Positions 16,888-25,667 of a stretch of 56,678 bases of DNA are shown one piece after another (positions within the stretch are counted from its first letter, which is position 1; each line of letters begins with the position of its first letter). This stretch comes from Pseudomonadota bacterium (GTDB taxonomy: Bacteria; Pseudomonadota; Alphaproteobacteria; SHVP01). The notes under the pieces are model-generated. The model was not told the DNA's origin. It worked only from the letters and a program-made list of their open reading frames with translations, and did not search any database. The stretch spans positions 1 to 56,678 of the forward strand of contig JADFIH010000003.1 of assembly GCA_022566715.1 (NCBI GenBank). The letters are read 5' to 3'. Position numbers and translations under genes: made by a program.

Positions 16888-18303
16888 ATGGCGGCGGACC
16901 CGACCGCCTGGAGTCTCGTTGAGGTTGCCGACGCCATCGTGCGTAAAGAGGTGTCGTGCCTCGAGGTGACGCAGGCCTGCCTCGCGCGGGCGGAGACGCA
17001 CCAGCCCACCCTTAATTGCTTCATCTCCCTGGAGGCCGACGAGGCCCGGCGCCAGGCGATGGACGCCGACGCCGCCTTGGCGCGGGGCGATGTACGCGGG
17101 CCGCTCCACGGCGTGCCCCTGGCCCACAAGGATCTTCTCTACCGGGCCGGCAAGGTCGTCACCTGCGGTTCCCGGATTCTCGGGGATTTCGTCGCGGACC
17201 GCACGGCCACCGTGCTGGAGCGTTTGAGCGCGGCCGGCGCGGTCAATTTGGGCGCCCTGAACATGGCCGAGATCGCGCTTGGCGCCTCGGGACGCAACGA
17301 GCATTTCGGCCATTGCCGCAACCCTTGGAACCCGGATCACGTAACGGGGGGGTCGTCCAGCGGCTCCGCAGCGGCGGTGGCGGGGCGCATTGCCTACGGC
17401 GCCATCGGCACCGACACGGGCGGTTCGATCCGCCTTCCGGCGACCATGTGCGGCCTCGTTGGCATCAAGCCGACGCAGACCCGAACCAGCCGCCATGGCG
17501 TCATGCCCTTGTCGTACTCTTTGGATAACGTGGGGCCCCTCACGCGCACGGTCGCGGATTGCGCCCGCATGCTTGGCGTCATCGCCGGCGTGGATCCAAA
17601 TGATCCGACCTGCAGTAGCGAGCCCGTGCCCGACTACGAAAAGAGCTTGGATGGGGCCGGCGCGCGCGGCGTGCGGATCGGCGTTCCCACCTCCTATTAC
17701 TATGACCACACGACCGAGGCGGTGCGATCGGCGCTGGAGGCAAGCCTTCAGGTCTTCAAATCGCTCGGGGCCGAGATCGTCGAGGTCGAGATTCCGGATC
17801 ACGACCTGATACGCGAACTCTTCGGGACCTTGATGCGGGCGGAAGCGGCGAATATCCACGCCAAGTGGTTCGCCGAACGCCCAGGGGACTATTCCACCGA
17901 GGTCCGCGCCCGCATCGAAGCGGGGCTCTATATGCCGGCCACGCGCTACCTCGAATCCATGCGTCTGCGTCCCGGCCTGATGGATGAGTTCTGCGAAATG
18001 GTGTTCGGCAAGGCCGACGTATTCCATGCGCCGGGATTGGCAATTGCGGTGCCGACCTTGGAGGAGACCGATGCCGCGGTGTCTGACGACGCCCTTCTGA
18101 TCAACGAGCGCCTCGCCTGGTGTACGCGCGCGGCGAACTATTTGGGCCTGCCTTCTTTGGCTGTTCCTTGCGGGTTCGCCGACCGCGGGCTTCCGGTCGG
18201 GTTCCAACTCATGGGGCGGCCTTTCGCGGAGGAGTTCCTTTTTCAGGTCGGCCACGCCTATCAGCGCGAGACCGATTGGCACCAGCGCGCGCCCGCGCTC
18301 TAA
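16888..18303 (+). CDS. Amidase signature family hydrolase (AtzE-like)
   Basis: The 471-residue protein has the Ser-cisSer-Lys triad of the amidase signature family: the lysine in GVPLAHKDLL (about 79), the cis-serine in GGSSSGSAAAVAG (about 155) and the nucleophile in GTDTGGSIRLPA (about 180). The tail LGLPSLAVPCGFADRGLPVG is also typical. It hydrolyses an amide bond; the substrate is unknown. The AtzG-like partner immediately upstream suggests an AtzE-type role on ureido or carbamoyl compounds rather than GatA in tRNA amidation, because no gatB is nearby. Confidence 0.93.
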   Translation: MAADPTAWSLVEVADAIVRKEVSCLEVTQACLARAETHQPTLNCFISLEADEARRQAMDADAALARGDVRGPLHGVPLAHKDLLYRAGKVVTCGSRILGDFVADRTATVLERLSAAGAVNLGALNMAEIALGASGRNEHFGHCRNPWNPDHVTGGSSSGSAAAVAGRIAYGAIGTDTGGSIRLPATMCGLVGIKPTQTRTSRHGVMPLSYSLDNVGPLTRTVADCARMLGVIAGVDPNDPTCSSEPVPDYEKSLDGAGARGVRIGVPTSYYYDHTTEAVRSALEASLQVFKSLGAEIVEVEIPDHDLIRELFGTLMRAEAANIHAKWFAERPGDYSTEVRARIEAGLYMPATRYLESMRLRPGLMDEFCEMVFGKADVFHAPGLAIAVPTLEETDAAVSDDALLINERLAWCTRAANYLGLPSLAVPCGFADRGLPVGFQLMGRPFAEEFLFQVGHAYQRETDWHQRAPAL

Positions 18304-18378
18304 CGCCTGCCGCCGCCGTCGGCGTCCGGTTTCCGGCGGCCTCCGGTTGATCCGGCGCGGAGGCGTTTAGCGGAACAC

Positions 18379-21054
18379 CTAGGCCAGGGTGAGGAGCGCG
18401 AGGGCGGTGGAGCCAGAGGTGAAGTTGAGCGTTTGCACTTGGTCGAAGGCGGCCTTATACGCCGCCAAACGTTGCAAGGTCAGTAACGATGCTTGGCCGG
18501 GATCGACGAAGTCCTTTTCCGGCCCCTCGATAAGAAACTTGTAGATCTTCTTGATCTCGCGCTGGGCGTTTTCGATGAGGACGAGGGCCTCGGAGGCCTT
18601 GCTTTCCGTCATGACGTTCATGCCGTTTGCGAATCCGAGTTCGTAGGGATTCGCCGAGGCGGAGGCCTCGTCGTCGTCGTCGCCCGGTTTGCCGAAAAGG
18701 ATGGTCTCGCTCAGGCCCAGGCCCGCGAGGGCATTGTAGCCGTCGCGTCCCGCGGTTATTTCGATCTTGTTTCCGTGCAAGGCCTCGATTGTCAGGAAGC
18801 GCCCCCGGATATCGTCGTCCACGAATTCCGCGGTCCCCATGACGCCGAGGGCCGCCCGCAACTTGAAGGACAGGATGCCGAAGCTATCGTCACGGTCGAT
18901 GGTGATCTTGGTGGCCGCCCCGCCGTTGACGGAAATGTAGAAGTACTGACCGTCGCGCACCGTCGTCGAGCTGGTGATCGAATCGGCATATTCCTGCGGG
19001 ACCTGCCCGCTGGATAAACCGAGCCGGCTCAGCACGCTGGTGCCGTTGGTATCGAAGGCGATGCCAAGGCCCGCCTGGTCGAAGGCGCCGCCGAACTGAT
19101 GGTTCCAAACCAGCGCGCCCGTGCTGTCAAATTTGGCGGCGAACCCATCGACCTTGCTCGAGCTGGTTTCGCCGGAGAGCGTGCCCGCGGTGCTGCCCGT
19201 GATATAGGCGTCATCGGTCGCCGTATCGATGGCGATCGCGTAGGCCTTATCGGCGGACGTGGTTCCGAAATAGGTGCCGAAGGTGAGGGTGCCCGCGGCG
19301 TTGTCCAGCTTGGCCATGAAAGCATCGACGTCGCCCGAGTGCGCGGCGACCGGGCTTCCGAACAGGCTCGCGTCGGAGGTGTAACCGGTGAAATAGACGT
19401 TGTTGGACGAATCGAGCGCGATGCCCGTGATGGCGCCGTCCGTGCCAAGCGAGCCGGTGTACTCCCAATCGGCGGTGCTGGCCGCGCTGTCGGCGTACTT
19501 GCGCACGAACAAGCTGCCGTCGTTCTCGCCGGCCACGTAGATGTTGCCCGCGGTATCGACGGTGATCGCGGTCACCTTCTCGTCGCCCGCTTCCGCGAAC
19601 TGCTTGTTGTAAACGAGGGTGCCGCTGGAATCGAGTTTGGTCACGTAGGCGTCGCTGCCGCCGCCATAAGTCTGATCCGAAGCGATCGCGCCATAAGCGA
19701 GGCCCGCGACAAAGATGTTATTACTGGAATCGATGGTGAGGGTGAGGCCCGCATCATTGGCGGAGGTCGCCGCCTGGCGCGTCCACAGCTCCTGACCCTT
19801 TTTATCGTATTGAGTCACGAAGGTGTCGTAGCCGCCGCCATAGCCGTCCGTGGTCAAAATTCCGCTGACCTGCCCGGCGATGATCACGTTGTCGTCGCTA
19901 TCTATCGCGATGGCGAAACCGCTGGCGTCGCCTTTCGCGCCGAGGCGCTGCGTGAACAGGAGATTCCCGACGGAGTCGTATTTGTTCAGGTAAACGTCGC
20001 TCGTCCCCTCCGTCGACAGATCACCAAGGTCGCCCGCGGTGCTGCCGACGACGTAGATGTTGCCCTCACTGTCCACGGCCGTTGCGGCCGCCTTGTCGAC
20101 CGCCTCAAGCGAATCGATGCCCTTGTAGAAGCCTTCGGTTGGGTCCGCCGTGGCGATATCGTCGAGCTTGGTGACGAAGGCGCCGCCGCTGTCGCCGGTG
20201 CCCCGGGTGCCGGTGATGTAGATGGCCTTCGCTTCGGTTGCCGCATCGGCGCTGAAGTTGACGGTTTCCCCATAACCGATTTCAATGCGGATGCCGTACT
20301 GGGTCTCGCTGGTGCGCTCGACGTTGAACGTCGTCGAGATGCCCGCCGAGAGCAATTGCGTGTTGACGTAATCGGTGATGTTGTCGAGGCTGAGTGTGCC
20401 CGAGACATCGGCGAGATCGATGTTGACGACGTTGTCGACGCCGCTCAGGGTGACCGTGATGGTGAATTTATCGCCGGATGCAACTCCCGCAATGGCGGTG
20501 GTGCGGGAGCTGCTCACGATGGTGCCGACATAACGCGGCGCGTTCTCGATTTGCGGGATTTTGACGGTCGATTCGATCTTGTCCTTGATGAGACCGGAGA
20601 CCAGATTGAATTTTTGAAAGGCTGAATCGCTCACGTAGTTTGAGACCGTCGAGATTTGACTCTGGAAGATCGCGTCTAGGATTCCCGACATGCCCCGGCC
20701 CTTGGTCGTTTGCGCGTACTCCGTGAGCTCCTTCATGCGGTCGAGCGCCTTGTACATGGCGAACAACTTCTTGATATCCTCCGACAAATTGTCGCGTTTG
20801 AAGAGGCGGTCCTTGGGATCGATCAAGAACTTCGAGGACAGCACCCGGTTGGCGAGTTCGTCGGCGGGCTTGAATGTCTCTCTTTTCCAAGGTGGCCGGG
20901 GGCCCGCTTTCCGGGCCGCGATAATGTCCTTCAGCACACCTTGCTTCAGGAATTCGGCGTGCAGCTTCGAGCCCAGCGAGGCTCCCGTCGAATAGTACGC
21001 GGACAGACCGGTGTAGTCGGCCTGGATTAAGGGAAAGGCGATATGGCTTACCAT
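18379..21054 (-). CDS. SBBP seven-bladed propeller protein with flagellar hook-IN-like flanks, probable flagellar regulon member
   Basis: The start is taken at the ATG with GGTGG six bases upstream (891 residues); an ATG two codons earlier is possible. Residues 1-190 are helical with no signal peptide. Residues 190-275 and about 665-760 resemble hook-IN segments of FlgK/FliD (for example SVNGGAATKITIDRDDS and NALAGLGLSETILFG). Between them lie seven SBBP repeats with signatures such as GNIYVVGSTAG, DAYVTKLDSSG and DGFAAKFDSTG, enough for one propeller. A sigma-54-type promoter and two palindromes like those at flagellin genes lie upstream. Export by the flagellar apparatus is an inference. 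I know no described protein of this architecture. Confidence 0.75.
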   Translation of the reverse strand: MVSHIAFPLIQADYTGLSAYYSTGASLGSKLHAEFLKQGVLKDIIAARKAGPRPPWKRETFKPADELANRVLSSKFLIDPKDRLFKRDNLSEDIKKLFAMYKALDRMKELTEYAQTTKGRGMSGILDAIFQSQISTVSNYVSDSAFQKFNLVSGLIKDKIESTVKIPQIENAPRYVGTIVSSSRTTAIAGVASGDKFTITVTLSGVDNVVNIDLADVSGTLSLDNITDYVNTQLLSAGISTTFNVERTSETQYGIRIEIGYGETVNFSADAATEAKAIYITGTRGTGDSGGAFVTKLDDIATADPTEGFYKGIDSLEAVDKAAATAVDSEGNIYVVGSTAGDLGDLSTEGTSDVYLNKYDSVGNLLFTQRLGAKGDASGFAIAIDSDDNVIIAGQVSGILTTDGYGGGYDTFVTQYDKKGQELWTRQAATSANDAGLTLTIDSSNNIFVAGLAYGAIASDQTYGGGSDAYVTKLDSSGTLVYNKQFAEAGDEKVTAITVDTAGNIYVAGENDGSLFVRKYADSAASTADWEYTGSLGTDGAITGIALDSSNNVYFTGYTSDASLFGSPVAAHSGDVDAFMAKLDNAAGTLTFGTYFGTTSADKAYAIAIDTATDDAYITGSTAGTLSGETSSSKVDGFAAKFDSTGALVWNHQFGGAFDQAGLGIAFDTNGTSVLSRLGLSSGQVPQEYADSITSSTTVRDGQYFYISVNGGAATKITIDRDDSFGILSFKLRAALGVMGTAEFVDDDIRGRFLTIEALHGNKIEITAGRDGYNALAGLGLSETILFGKPGDDDDEASASANPYELGFANGMNVMTESKASEALVLIENAQREIKKIYKFLIEGPEKDFVDPGQASLLTLQRLAAYKAAFDQVQTLNFTSGSTALALLTLA

Positions 21055-21114
21055 TTTCATCCACCACACGTACCAAAGACAAAGCGGCTCACGACCACGC
21101 GGTTCGGCGAACCC

Positions 21115-21141
21115 GGCAATTCTTGCCTGGCACACATTGCC
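21115..21141. promoter_or_regulatory. Two tandem ftr-like palindromes in the propeller gene leader
   Basis: GGCAATTCTTGCC (21115-21127) and GGCACACATTGCC (21129-21141) start 14 bp apart. The first is a perfect GGCAA-N3-TTGCC palindrome. They lie about 110-140 bp downstream of the predicted sigma-54 start. As far as I recall, Caulobacter FlbD sites can act from downstream in this way. Binding by an FlbD homologue is inferred. Confidence 0.65.
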
Positions 21142-21262
21142 TAGGAAAAAATTGCCTCGCCGGGTCACGGGTTACCGGCCCTTCCGCCGCCCCGCCTTTT
21201 GGGCGAAAACCGCGGAAAGCGGGCCTTTAACGGTTCCGTGGCCCTGGCCACAGGGAGGAAAT

Positions 21263-21278
21263 TGCAACAAGCAGGCCA
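21263..21278 (-). promoter_or_regulatory. Sigma-54-type promoter for the propeller gene
   Basis: The minus strand reads TGGCCTGCTTGTTGCA, with GG and GC separated by exactly 10 bases as required at -24/-12. The -12 half is canonical; the -24 half deviates from TGGCAC at two positions. The predicted start is near 21252, about 200 bp before the ATG. Confidence 0.6.
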
Positions 21279-21747
21279 CCGCGCGGGCGCCTAGGATCGC
21301 CGAGTTCGGGTTTTTGCGTATACTTAACCTGTTTTCAACTGACGAATGATAAACTTCGAACGTCCTTCGAATGCCTGCGAATTAGGTCGAACCTAAGGCT
21401 TTTCCTTGCGCCGTTTTCGAAGCGTTGCCACTCAATCAGATGATGAGCGATCCCGAAAAGACGCTCGAAACCAAGGAAATCCCGGCTCACGCCTGGACAC
21501 AATATTTTCCTAGGTAACTTGTTGTTAACCGTTCGTTACGAGTTCGGTAACCGTCCTCACCGAGACTTCGATGCGCAGATTGCGGTGCGCCTTGTCCACG
21601 TAGGCCGTTATTGCGGCGCGCGCCGCACCCTTCTGGTCAGCCGCTCAACTGCCGGTTCAGCATCGTTTTGTTAGTCCATATTCCAGCGCCCGCGGCCCCG
21701 ACCAAGAGCCATTTCGCCGGGCGCATTCCTCCTCTAAGAGGCGCCCT

Positions 21748-23322
21748 GTGAGCGCCGCCCAGCCGCTGCGGCGGCGCACCACCGACCGGGCGACGCGCGC
21801 GCGCGACAAGGTCAAGCCGCTTCGCGAAGTCGCCGCGATCGCGAAACAGGCCCAAGAACAGGGGCGCACCGTCGTGCTGGCGCACGGCGTCTTCGATCTC
21901 GTCCACCTGGGTCACGTCCGCCACCTCGAGGCGGCCGAGAAGGAAGCCGATGTCCTGATCGTGTCGGTGACGCCCGACCGCTTCGTCAACAAGGGCCCGG
22001 GCCGCCCCGTCTTCGGCGAGCCATTGCGCGCCGAAATGCTGGCGGCGCTGGAATGCGTCGATTGGGTGACGATAAGCAATTGGCCGTCGGCCGAGGAACT
22101 CATCACCCTGATCAAACCGGACGTCTACATCAAGGGCTCGGACTATTCCAACGAGGGCGACGACATCACCGGCAAGATCGGCGCCGAACGCGCTGCCGTC
22201 GAACGTCATGGCGGCCGGGTCATCACCACCGAGGACATCACGTTTTCGTCCTCCGCCCTGATCAACCGCAACTTCAACGTCCTCGACCCGGAGGTCATGG
22301 AATACCTGGGCGGCCTGAACCAAGAACAGTTCCTGCGGACGGCATTGGAGGCCATCGACGGCATCGCCGATATGCGCGTCCTGCTGGTCGGCGAGACCAT
22401 CATCGACGAGTACCAGTACGCCAAACCGATGGGGAAGTCGGCCAAGGAAAACATCATCGCCAGCCGCTTTCAGGGCCGCGAGGTCTTCGCCGGCGGGGTG
22501 ATCGCGGCGGCCAATCACGTGGCCGATTTCTGCCGCGACGTCGGCGTAATCACCATCTTGGGCGAGCGCGATTCCTATCAGGATCTCATCCTCGACACGG
22601 TGCGTCCCAACGTCAAGGTGCATCCCCTGTTCAGGCGCGGCGTCCCGACCATCCGCAAATGCCGGTTCGTCGATCCCGGTCACATGCGCAAGATGTTCGA
22701 AGTCTACTTCTTCGAGGATGAGCCGATCAGCGGCAATCTGGAAAAACAATTGGCCGACATGATCGGCGACAAGGCGCGCGATTTCGACGTTGTCATCGTG
22801 ACCGACTTCGGCCACGGCATGATGACGGACAGGGCCATCCGCATGGTCACCGAGTCCGCCAAGTTCCTCGCCGTCAACGCCCAAAGCAACAGCGCGAATC
22901 TCGGTTACAACCTGATCACGCGGTATCCGCGGGCTGACTACGTCTGCATCGACGCGCCCGAGGCCCAGCTCGCCGTGGGCGACCGCTTCAGCGACATCGC
23001 CGACCTGATCGCCACCGATCTGCGCGCGGCCATCGACTGCCGCAACTTCGCCGTGACGCACGGCGAGCGGGGCTGCGTCGTCTATTCGCCATCGACCGGC
23101 GTTCGGCGCGTGCCTGCGTTTACCCGCCAAGTGGTGGACACGGTCGGCGCGGGGGATGCGTTCCTGGCGGTCACCTCGCCGATCGTCGCGGCGGGCACGA
23201 ACATGGAGGTCGCCGGATTCATCGGCAACGCCGTCGGCGCGCTGAAGGTCGGCATCGTCGGCCACCGCCAATCGGTCGAGAAGATTCCAGTCAAAAAGTA
23301 CATCACGACGCTTCTCAAGTAA
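21748..23322 (+). CDS. Bifunctional HldE-like protein with swapped order: nucleotidyltransferase then PfkB kinase
   Basis: The 524-residue product (GTG start after AGAGG) has a cytidylyltransferase-like domain at residues 30-180, with GVFDLVHLGHVRHLEAAEKE (HxGH nucleotide site) and DYSNEGDDITGK, and a PfkB sugar kinase domain at about 205-524 with FAGGVIAAANHVADF and DTVGAGDAFLAVTSP (catalytic Asp). HldE of E. coli makes ADP-heptose but has kinase first, transferase second. The reversed order and the downstream GmhA-like isomerase point to nucleotide activation of a heptose or similar sugar. It is the first gene of a long operon. Confidence 0.9.
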   Translation: MSAAQPLRRRTTDRATRARDKVKPLREVAAIAKQAQEQGRTVVLAHGVFDLVHLGHVRHLEAAEKEADVLIVSVTPDRFVNKGPGRPVFGEPLRAEMLAALECVDWVTISNWPSAEELITLIKPDVYIKGSDYSNEGDDITGKIGAERAAVERHGGRVITTEDITFSSSALINRNFNVLDPEVMEYLGGLNQEQFLRTALEAIDGIADMRVLLVGETIIDEYQYAKPMGKSAKENIIASRFQGREVFAGGVIAAANHVADFCRDVGVITILGERDSYQDLILDTVRPNVKVHPLFRRGVPTIRKCRFVDPGHMRKMFEVYFFEDEPISGNLEKQLADMIGDKARDFDVVIVTDFGHGMMTDRAIRMVTESAKFLAVNAQSNSANLGYNLITRYPRADYVCIDAPEAQLAVGDRFSDIADLIATDLRAAIDCRNFAVTHGERGCVVYSPSTGVRRVPAFTRQVVDTVGAGDAFLAVTSPIVAAGTNMEVAGFIGNAVGALKVGIVGHRQSVEKIPVKKYITTLLK

Positions 23323-23343
23323 CCGCTATAAGGCATTGGTGAT

Positions 23344-23958
23344 ATGAGAAAAATTATCGACGAATACTTCGAGACCCTGGGCGCGCTTCCGGCCCGGCTG
23401 GAATCGACCGACCGGGTCGGGCGTTCCCTGCCCATCGAGCGGGTTTTCGAGCAAGTGATTGCACTGGCGCGCCAGGCCCACGACGGCGGCTACAAACTGA
23501 TGTTCATCGGCAACGGCGGCAGCTCGACGATCGCCAGTCACATGGCCGAGGATTTCTCCAAGGCGGCGAACATCCGCGCCATCGCCTTCAACGATCCGGC
23601 ATTTCTGACCTGCTTGGGCAACGACCTCGGTTTCGATCAGATTTTTTCCAAGCAGATCGAGCTCTTCGCCAAGGCGGGCGACGTGCTGGTGGCGATCTCG
23701 AGCTCCGGCAACTCGCAAAACATTCTCAACGGCGTGCTGGCGGCGCGCGAGAAGGGCTGCACGGTCGTCACCCTGAGCGGCTTCGGCCCGGACAACAGCC
23801 TGCGCGGCCAGGGCGACTACAACATCTATGTGCCGAACAGCGAGTACGGCTTCGTCGAGATCACGCACTCCGCCATTTGCCATGCGATCCTCGATATCGC
23901 CATGGGGTGGCGGGGCGGCGAGCAGGAGGCGCCGGGTCCCCGCGCGGTCTCCGCATGA
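23344..23958 (+). CDS. SIS-domain phosphoheptose isomerase (GmhA-like)
   Basis: The 204-residue protein has the SIS signature FIGNGGSSTIASHMAEDFSK (about 53-72), GNDLGFDQIFSKQIELFA and the phosphate-binding SSSGNSQNIL, all typical of GmhA, which turns sedoheptulose 7-phosphate into a heptose 7-phosphate. It begins 21 bp after the HldE-like gene and overlaps the next start by ATGA. The pairing supports a heptose pathway. Related SIS isomerases with other sugar phosphates cannot be excluded. Confidence 0.88.
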   Translation: MRKIIDEYFETLGALPARLESTDRVGRSLPIERVFEQVIALARQAHDGGYKLMFIGNGGSSTIASHMAEDFSKAANIRAIAFNDPAFLTCLGNDLGFDQIFSKQIELFAKAGDVLVAISSSGNSQNILNGVLAAREKGCTVVTLSGFGPDNSLRGQGDYNIYVPNSEYGFVEITHSAICHAILDIAMGWRGGEQEAPGPRAVSA

Positions 23959-24962
23959 GCGCCGAAACGCGAAAGTGGCACGTCCTCGTCACCGGCGGCG
24001 CGGGCTATGTGGGCAGCGCGCTGGTGCCCAAGCTGATCGAGGCCGGGCATCAGGTGACCGTGCTCGACCTCTATCTGTTCGGGGACCATATTTTCGAGAG
24101 CCTAGGCGCCAATGGATGCTTGCGCGAGGTCAAGGGCGACCTGCGCGATCCGGCGATGGTCGAAAGCGCGCTGACGGGCTGCGACGCCGTGATCCATCTC
24201 GCCTGCATCTCGAATGATCCGAGTTTCGAGCTCAACCCGGCCCTCGGGAAATCGATCAACTACGACTCCTTCCGGCCCCTGGTGCGGGCGGCCAAGCGGG
24301 CAGGGGTCCGGCGCTTCATCTACGCCTCGTCGTCGAGCGTCTACGGCATCAAGGACGACCCCGAGGTTACCGAGGATCTCCCGTTGGACCCCCTCACGGA
24401 CTATTCCAAGTACAAGGCGATGTGCGAGAAGGTGCTGGCCGAGGAGCGCGAGCCCGGCTTCGTGACCCTGACCATCCGGCCCGCCACCGTGTGCGGCTAC
24501 GCCAAGCGCCTGCGCCTCGACCTGACCGTCAACATCCTCACCAACCACGCCGTCAACAACGGCCGCATCACCGTCTTCGGGGGCAGCCAGAAGCGGCCCA
24601 ACCTCAACATCGAGGACATGACCGACCTGTACGTCCAGTGCCTCCAGTACCCGAACGAGCTGATCGACGGCAAAACCTACAACGCCGGCTATGAAAACCA
24701 CGCGGTCGCGGACATCGCCGAGATGGTGCGCGGCGCCGTCGGCAACGGCGTCGAGGTGGTGACCGAGTCCACCGACGATCTGCGCTCCTATCACGTCTCG
24801 TCGGCGCTCATCAAAAAGGAACTCGGCTTCGTGCCGGTGCATACCATCGGCGACGCCGTCACCAGCCTGGTCGAGGCCTTCCGCGCCGGCAAGGTGCCCA
24901 ACCCCATGACGGACAAGGCCTACTACAACATCAAGACCATGCAGGCCCTCGATCTCAAGTAG
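23955..24962 (+). CDS. NAD-dependent sugar epimerase/dehydratase (extended SDR)
   Basis: The 335-residue protein carries the Rossmann motif VTGGAGYVGSALVPKL, the serine cluster IYASSSSVYGI and the catalytic YSKYK, followed by TIRPATVCGYAKRLR, characteristic of extended SDR enzymes on nucleotide sugars. The start overlaps the isomerase stop (ATGA). In this operon it probably remodels the nucleotide-activated sugar made by the first two genes. Stereochemistry and substrate cannot be inferred. Confidence 0.9.
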   Translation: MSAETRKWHVLVTGGAGYVGSALVPKLIEAGHQVTVLDLYLFGDHIFESLGANGCLREVKGDLRDPAMVESALTGCDAVIHLACISNDPSFELNPALGKSINYDSFRPLVRAAKRAGVRRFIYASSSSVYGIKDDPEVTEDLPLDPLTDYSKYKAMCEKVLAEEREPGFVTLTIRPATVCGYAKRLRLDLTVNILTNHAVNNGRITVFGGSQKRPNLNIEDMTDLYVQCLQYPNELIDGKTYNAGYENHAVADIAEMVRGAVGNGVEVVTESTDDLRSYHVSSALIKKELGFVPVHTIGDAVTSLVEAFRAGKVPNPMTDKAYYNIKTMQALDLK

Positions 24963-25034
24963 GACGGGCCCGTTAACACTCTGTCAACCAACAGTTAATA
25001 GCTTCGGTGCGGAATGGGGCAGAGACCGTAGCGA

Positions 25035-25667
25035 ATGCGCATCGGCGTTGATTTCGACAATACGATCGCCAAGTACGATCGCCTTTTCGCGGCCCTTGCG
25101 GTCGAGGGCGGGCTGCTGCCTTGCGCGCCGGAAGGCGGGAAGACGGCCGTGCGCGACGCGGTGCGGGCCCTGCCCAACGGCGACGAGGAATGGCAACATC
25201 TTCAGGCCAAGGCGTATGGCGCGCGCATGGCCGAAGCCGATCTTTCCGCCGGCTTCAGCCGCTTCGTGGCCCGCTGCCGGGCCAGGGGACTGCCCCTGTT
25301 CATCGTCAGTCACAAATCGGCCCGCTCGCAGATCGAACCCACCGGGCCGGGCCTGCGCGCGGCGGCACTGGCCTGGATGGAAAGCAAAGCCTTCTTCGAC
25401 CCAAGCTATTTCGGCTTCGACCGCGAGGCGGTCTATTTCGAAGACACCCGGGCCCAGAAAATCTCCCGAATCCGCGACCTCCACTGCACCCATTTCATCG
25501 ACGATCTGGTGGAGGTGTTCGAGGAGCCGGACTTCCCGGACGATGTGCTTGGCCTTCTTTTAACCTCTCGGGACGATGGCGCCGATCCGGCCAACGTCGT
25601 CCGTTGCAAGTGCTGGAATGATGTCACGCTCCAACTTCTCGAACCTTTGGCCGGGCATGCTGCCTAA
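25035..25667 (+). CDS. HAD-superfamily phosphatase-like protein
   Basis: The 210-residue protein opens with RIGVDFDNTIAKYD, the HAD motif I with its nucleophilic Asp and acid Asp at +2 (DxD), followed by FIVSHKS (motif II), a lysine near 146 and THFIDDLVEVF (motif IV). It is likely a sugar-phosphate phosphatase supplying the operon, the role GmhB plays in heptose synthesis, though it is not an obvious GmhB. A 72-bp gap with a near CtrA-like site (24973-24988) separates it from the epimerase. It overlaps the next gene by 11 bp. Confidence 0.78.
   Translation: MRIGVDFDNTIAKYDRLFAALAVEGGLLPCAPEGGKTAVRDAVRALPNGDEEWQHLQAKAYGARMAEADLSAGFSRFVARCRARGLPLFIVSHKSARSQIEPTGPGLRAAALAWMESKAFFDPSYFGFDREAVYFEDTRAQKISRIRDLHCTHFIDDLVEVFEEPDFPDDVLGLLLTSRDDGADPANVVRCKCWNDVTLQLLEPLAGHAA

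Larger units (their letters stand above)
21055..21747. other. Divergent regulatory region, 693 bp, between propeller gene and carbohydrate operon
   Basis: Next to the propeller gene are two GGCAA-N3-TTGCC-type palindromes and a minus-strand sigma-54 promoter. At 21514-21529 GTAA-N7-TTAAC is one mismatch from a CtrA box, in a stretch where AT content rises. The promoter of the carbohydrate operon should lie in the second half, but no clear -35/-10 pair was recognised. A 24-codon GTG frame on the minus strand near 21600 is too short to support. Confidence 0.5.

Noticed and set aside
19099-20625. 508-codon plus-strand frame opposite the propeller gene
   Set aside because: It mirrors the codon pattern of the SBBP repeats and has no independent motif or ribosome site.
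21540-21650. Minus-strand stretch that translates to a protein-like segment (ITAYVDKAHRNLRIEVSVRT)
   Set aside because: It opens directly after a stop codon, has only a GTG about 24 codons before the end and no ribosome site. A gene remnant is possible but cannot be supported.
21637-23271. 544-codon minus-strand frame opposite the HldE-like gene
   Set aside because: The HldE-like frame has clear catalytic motifs; the opposite frame shows none and is a shadow.
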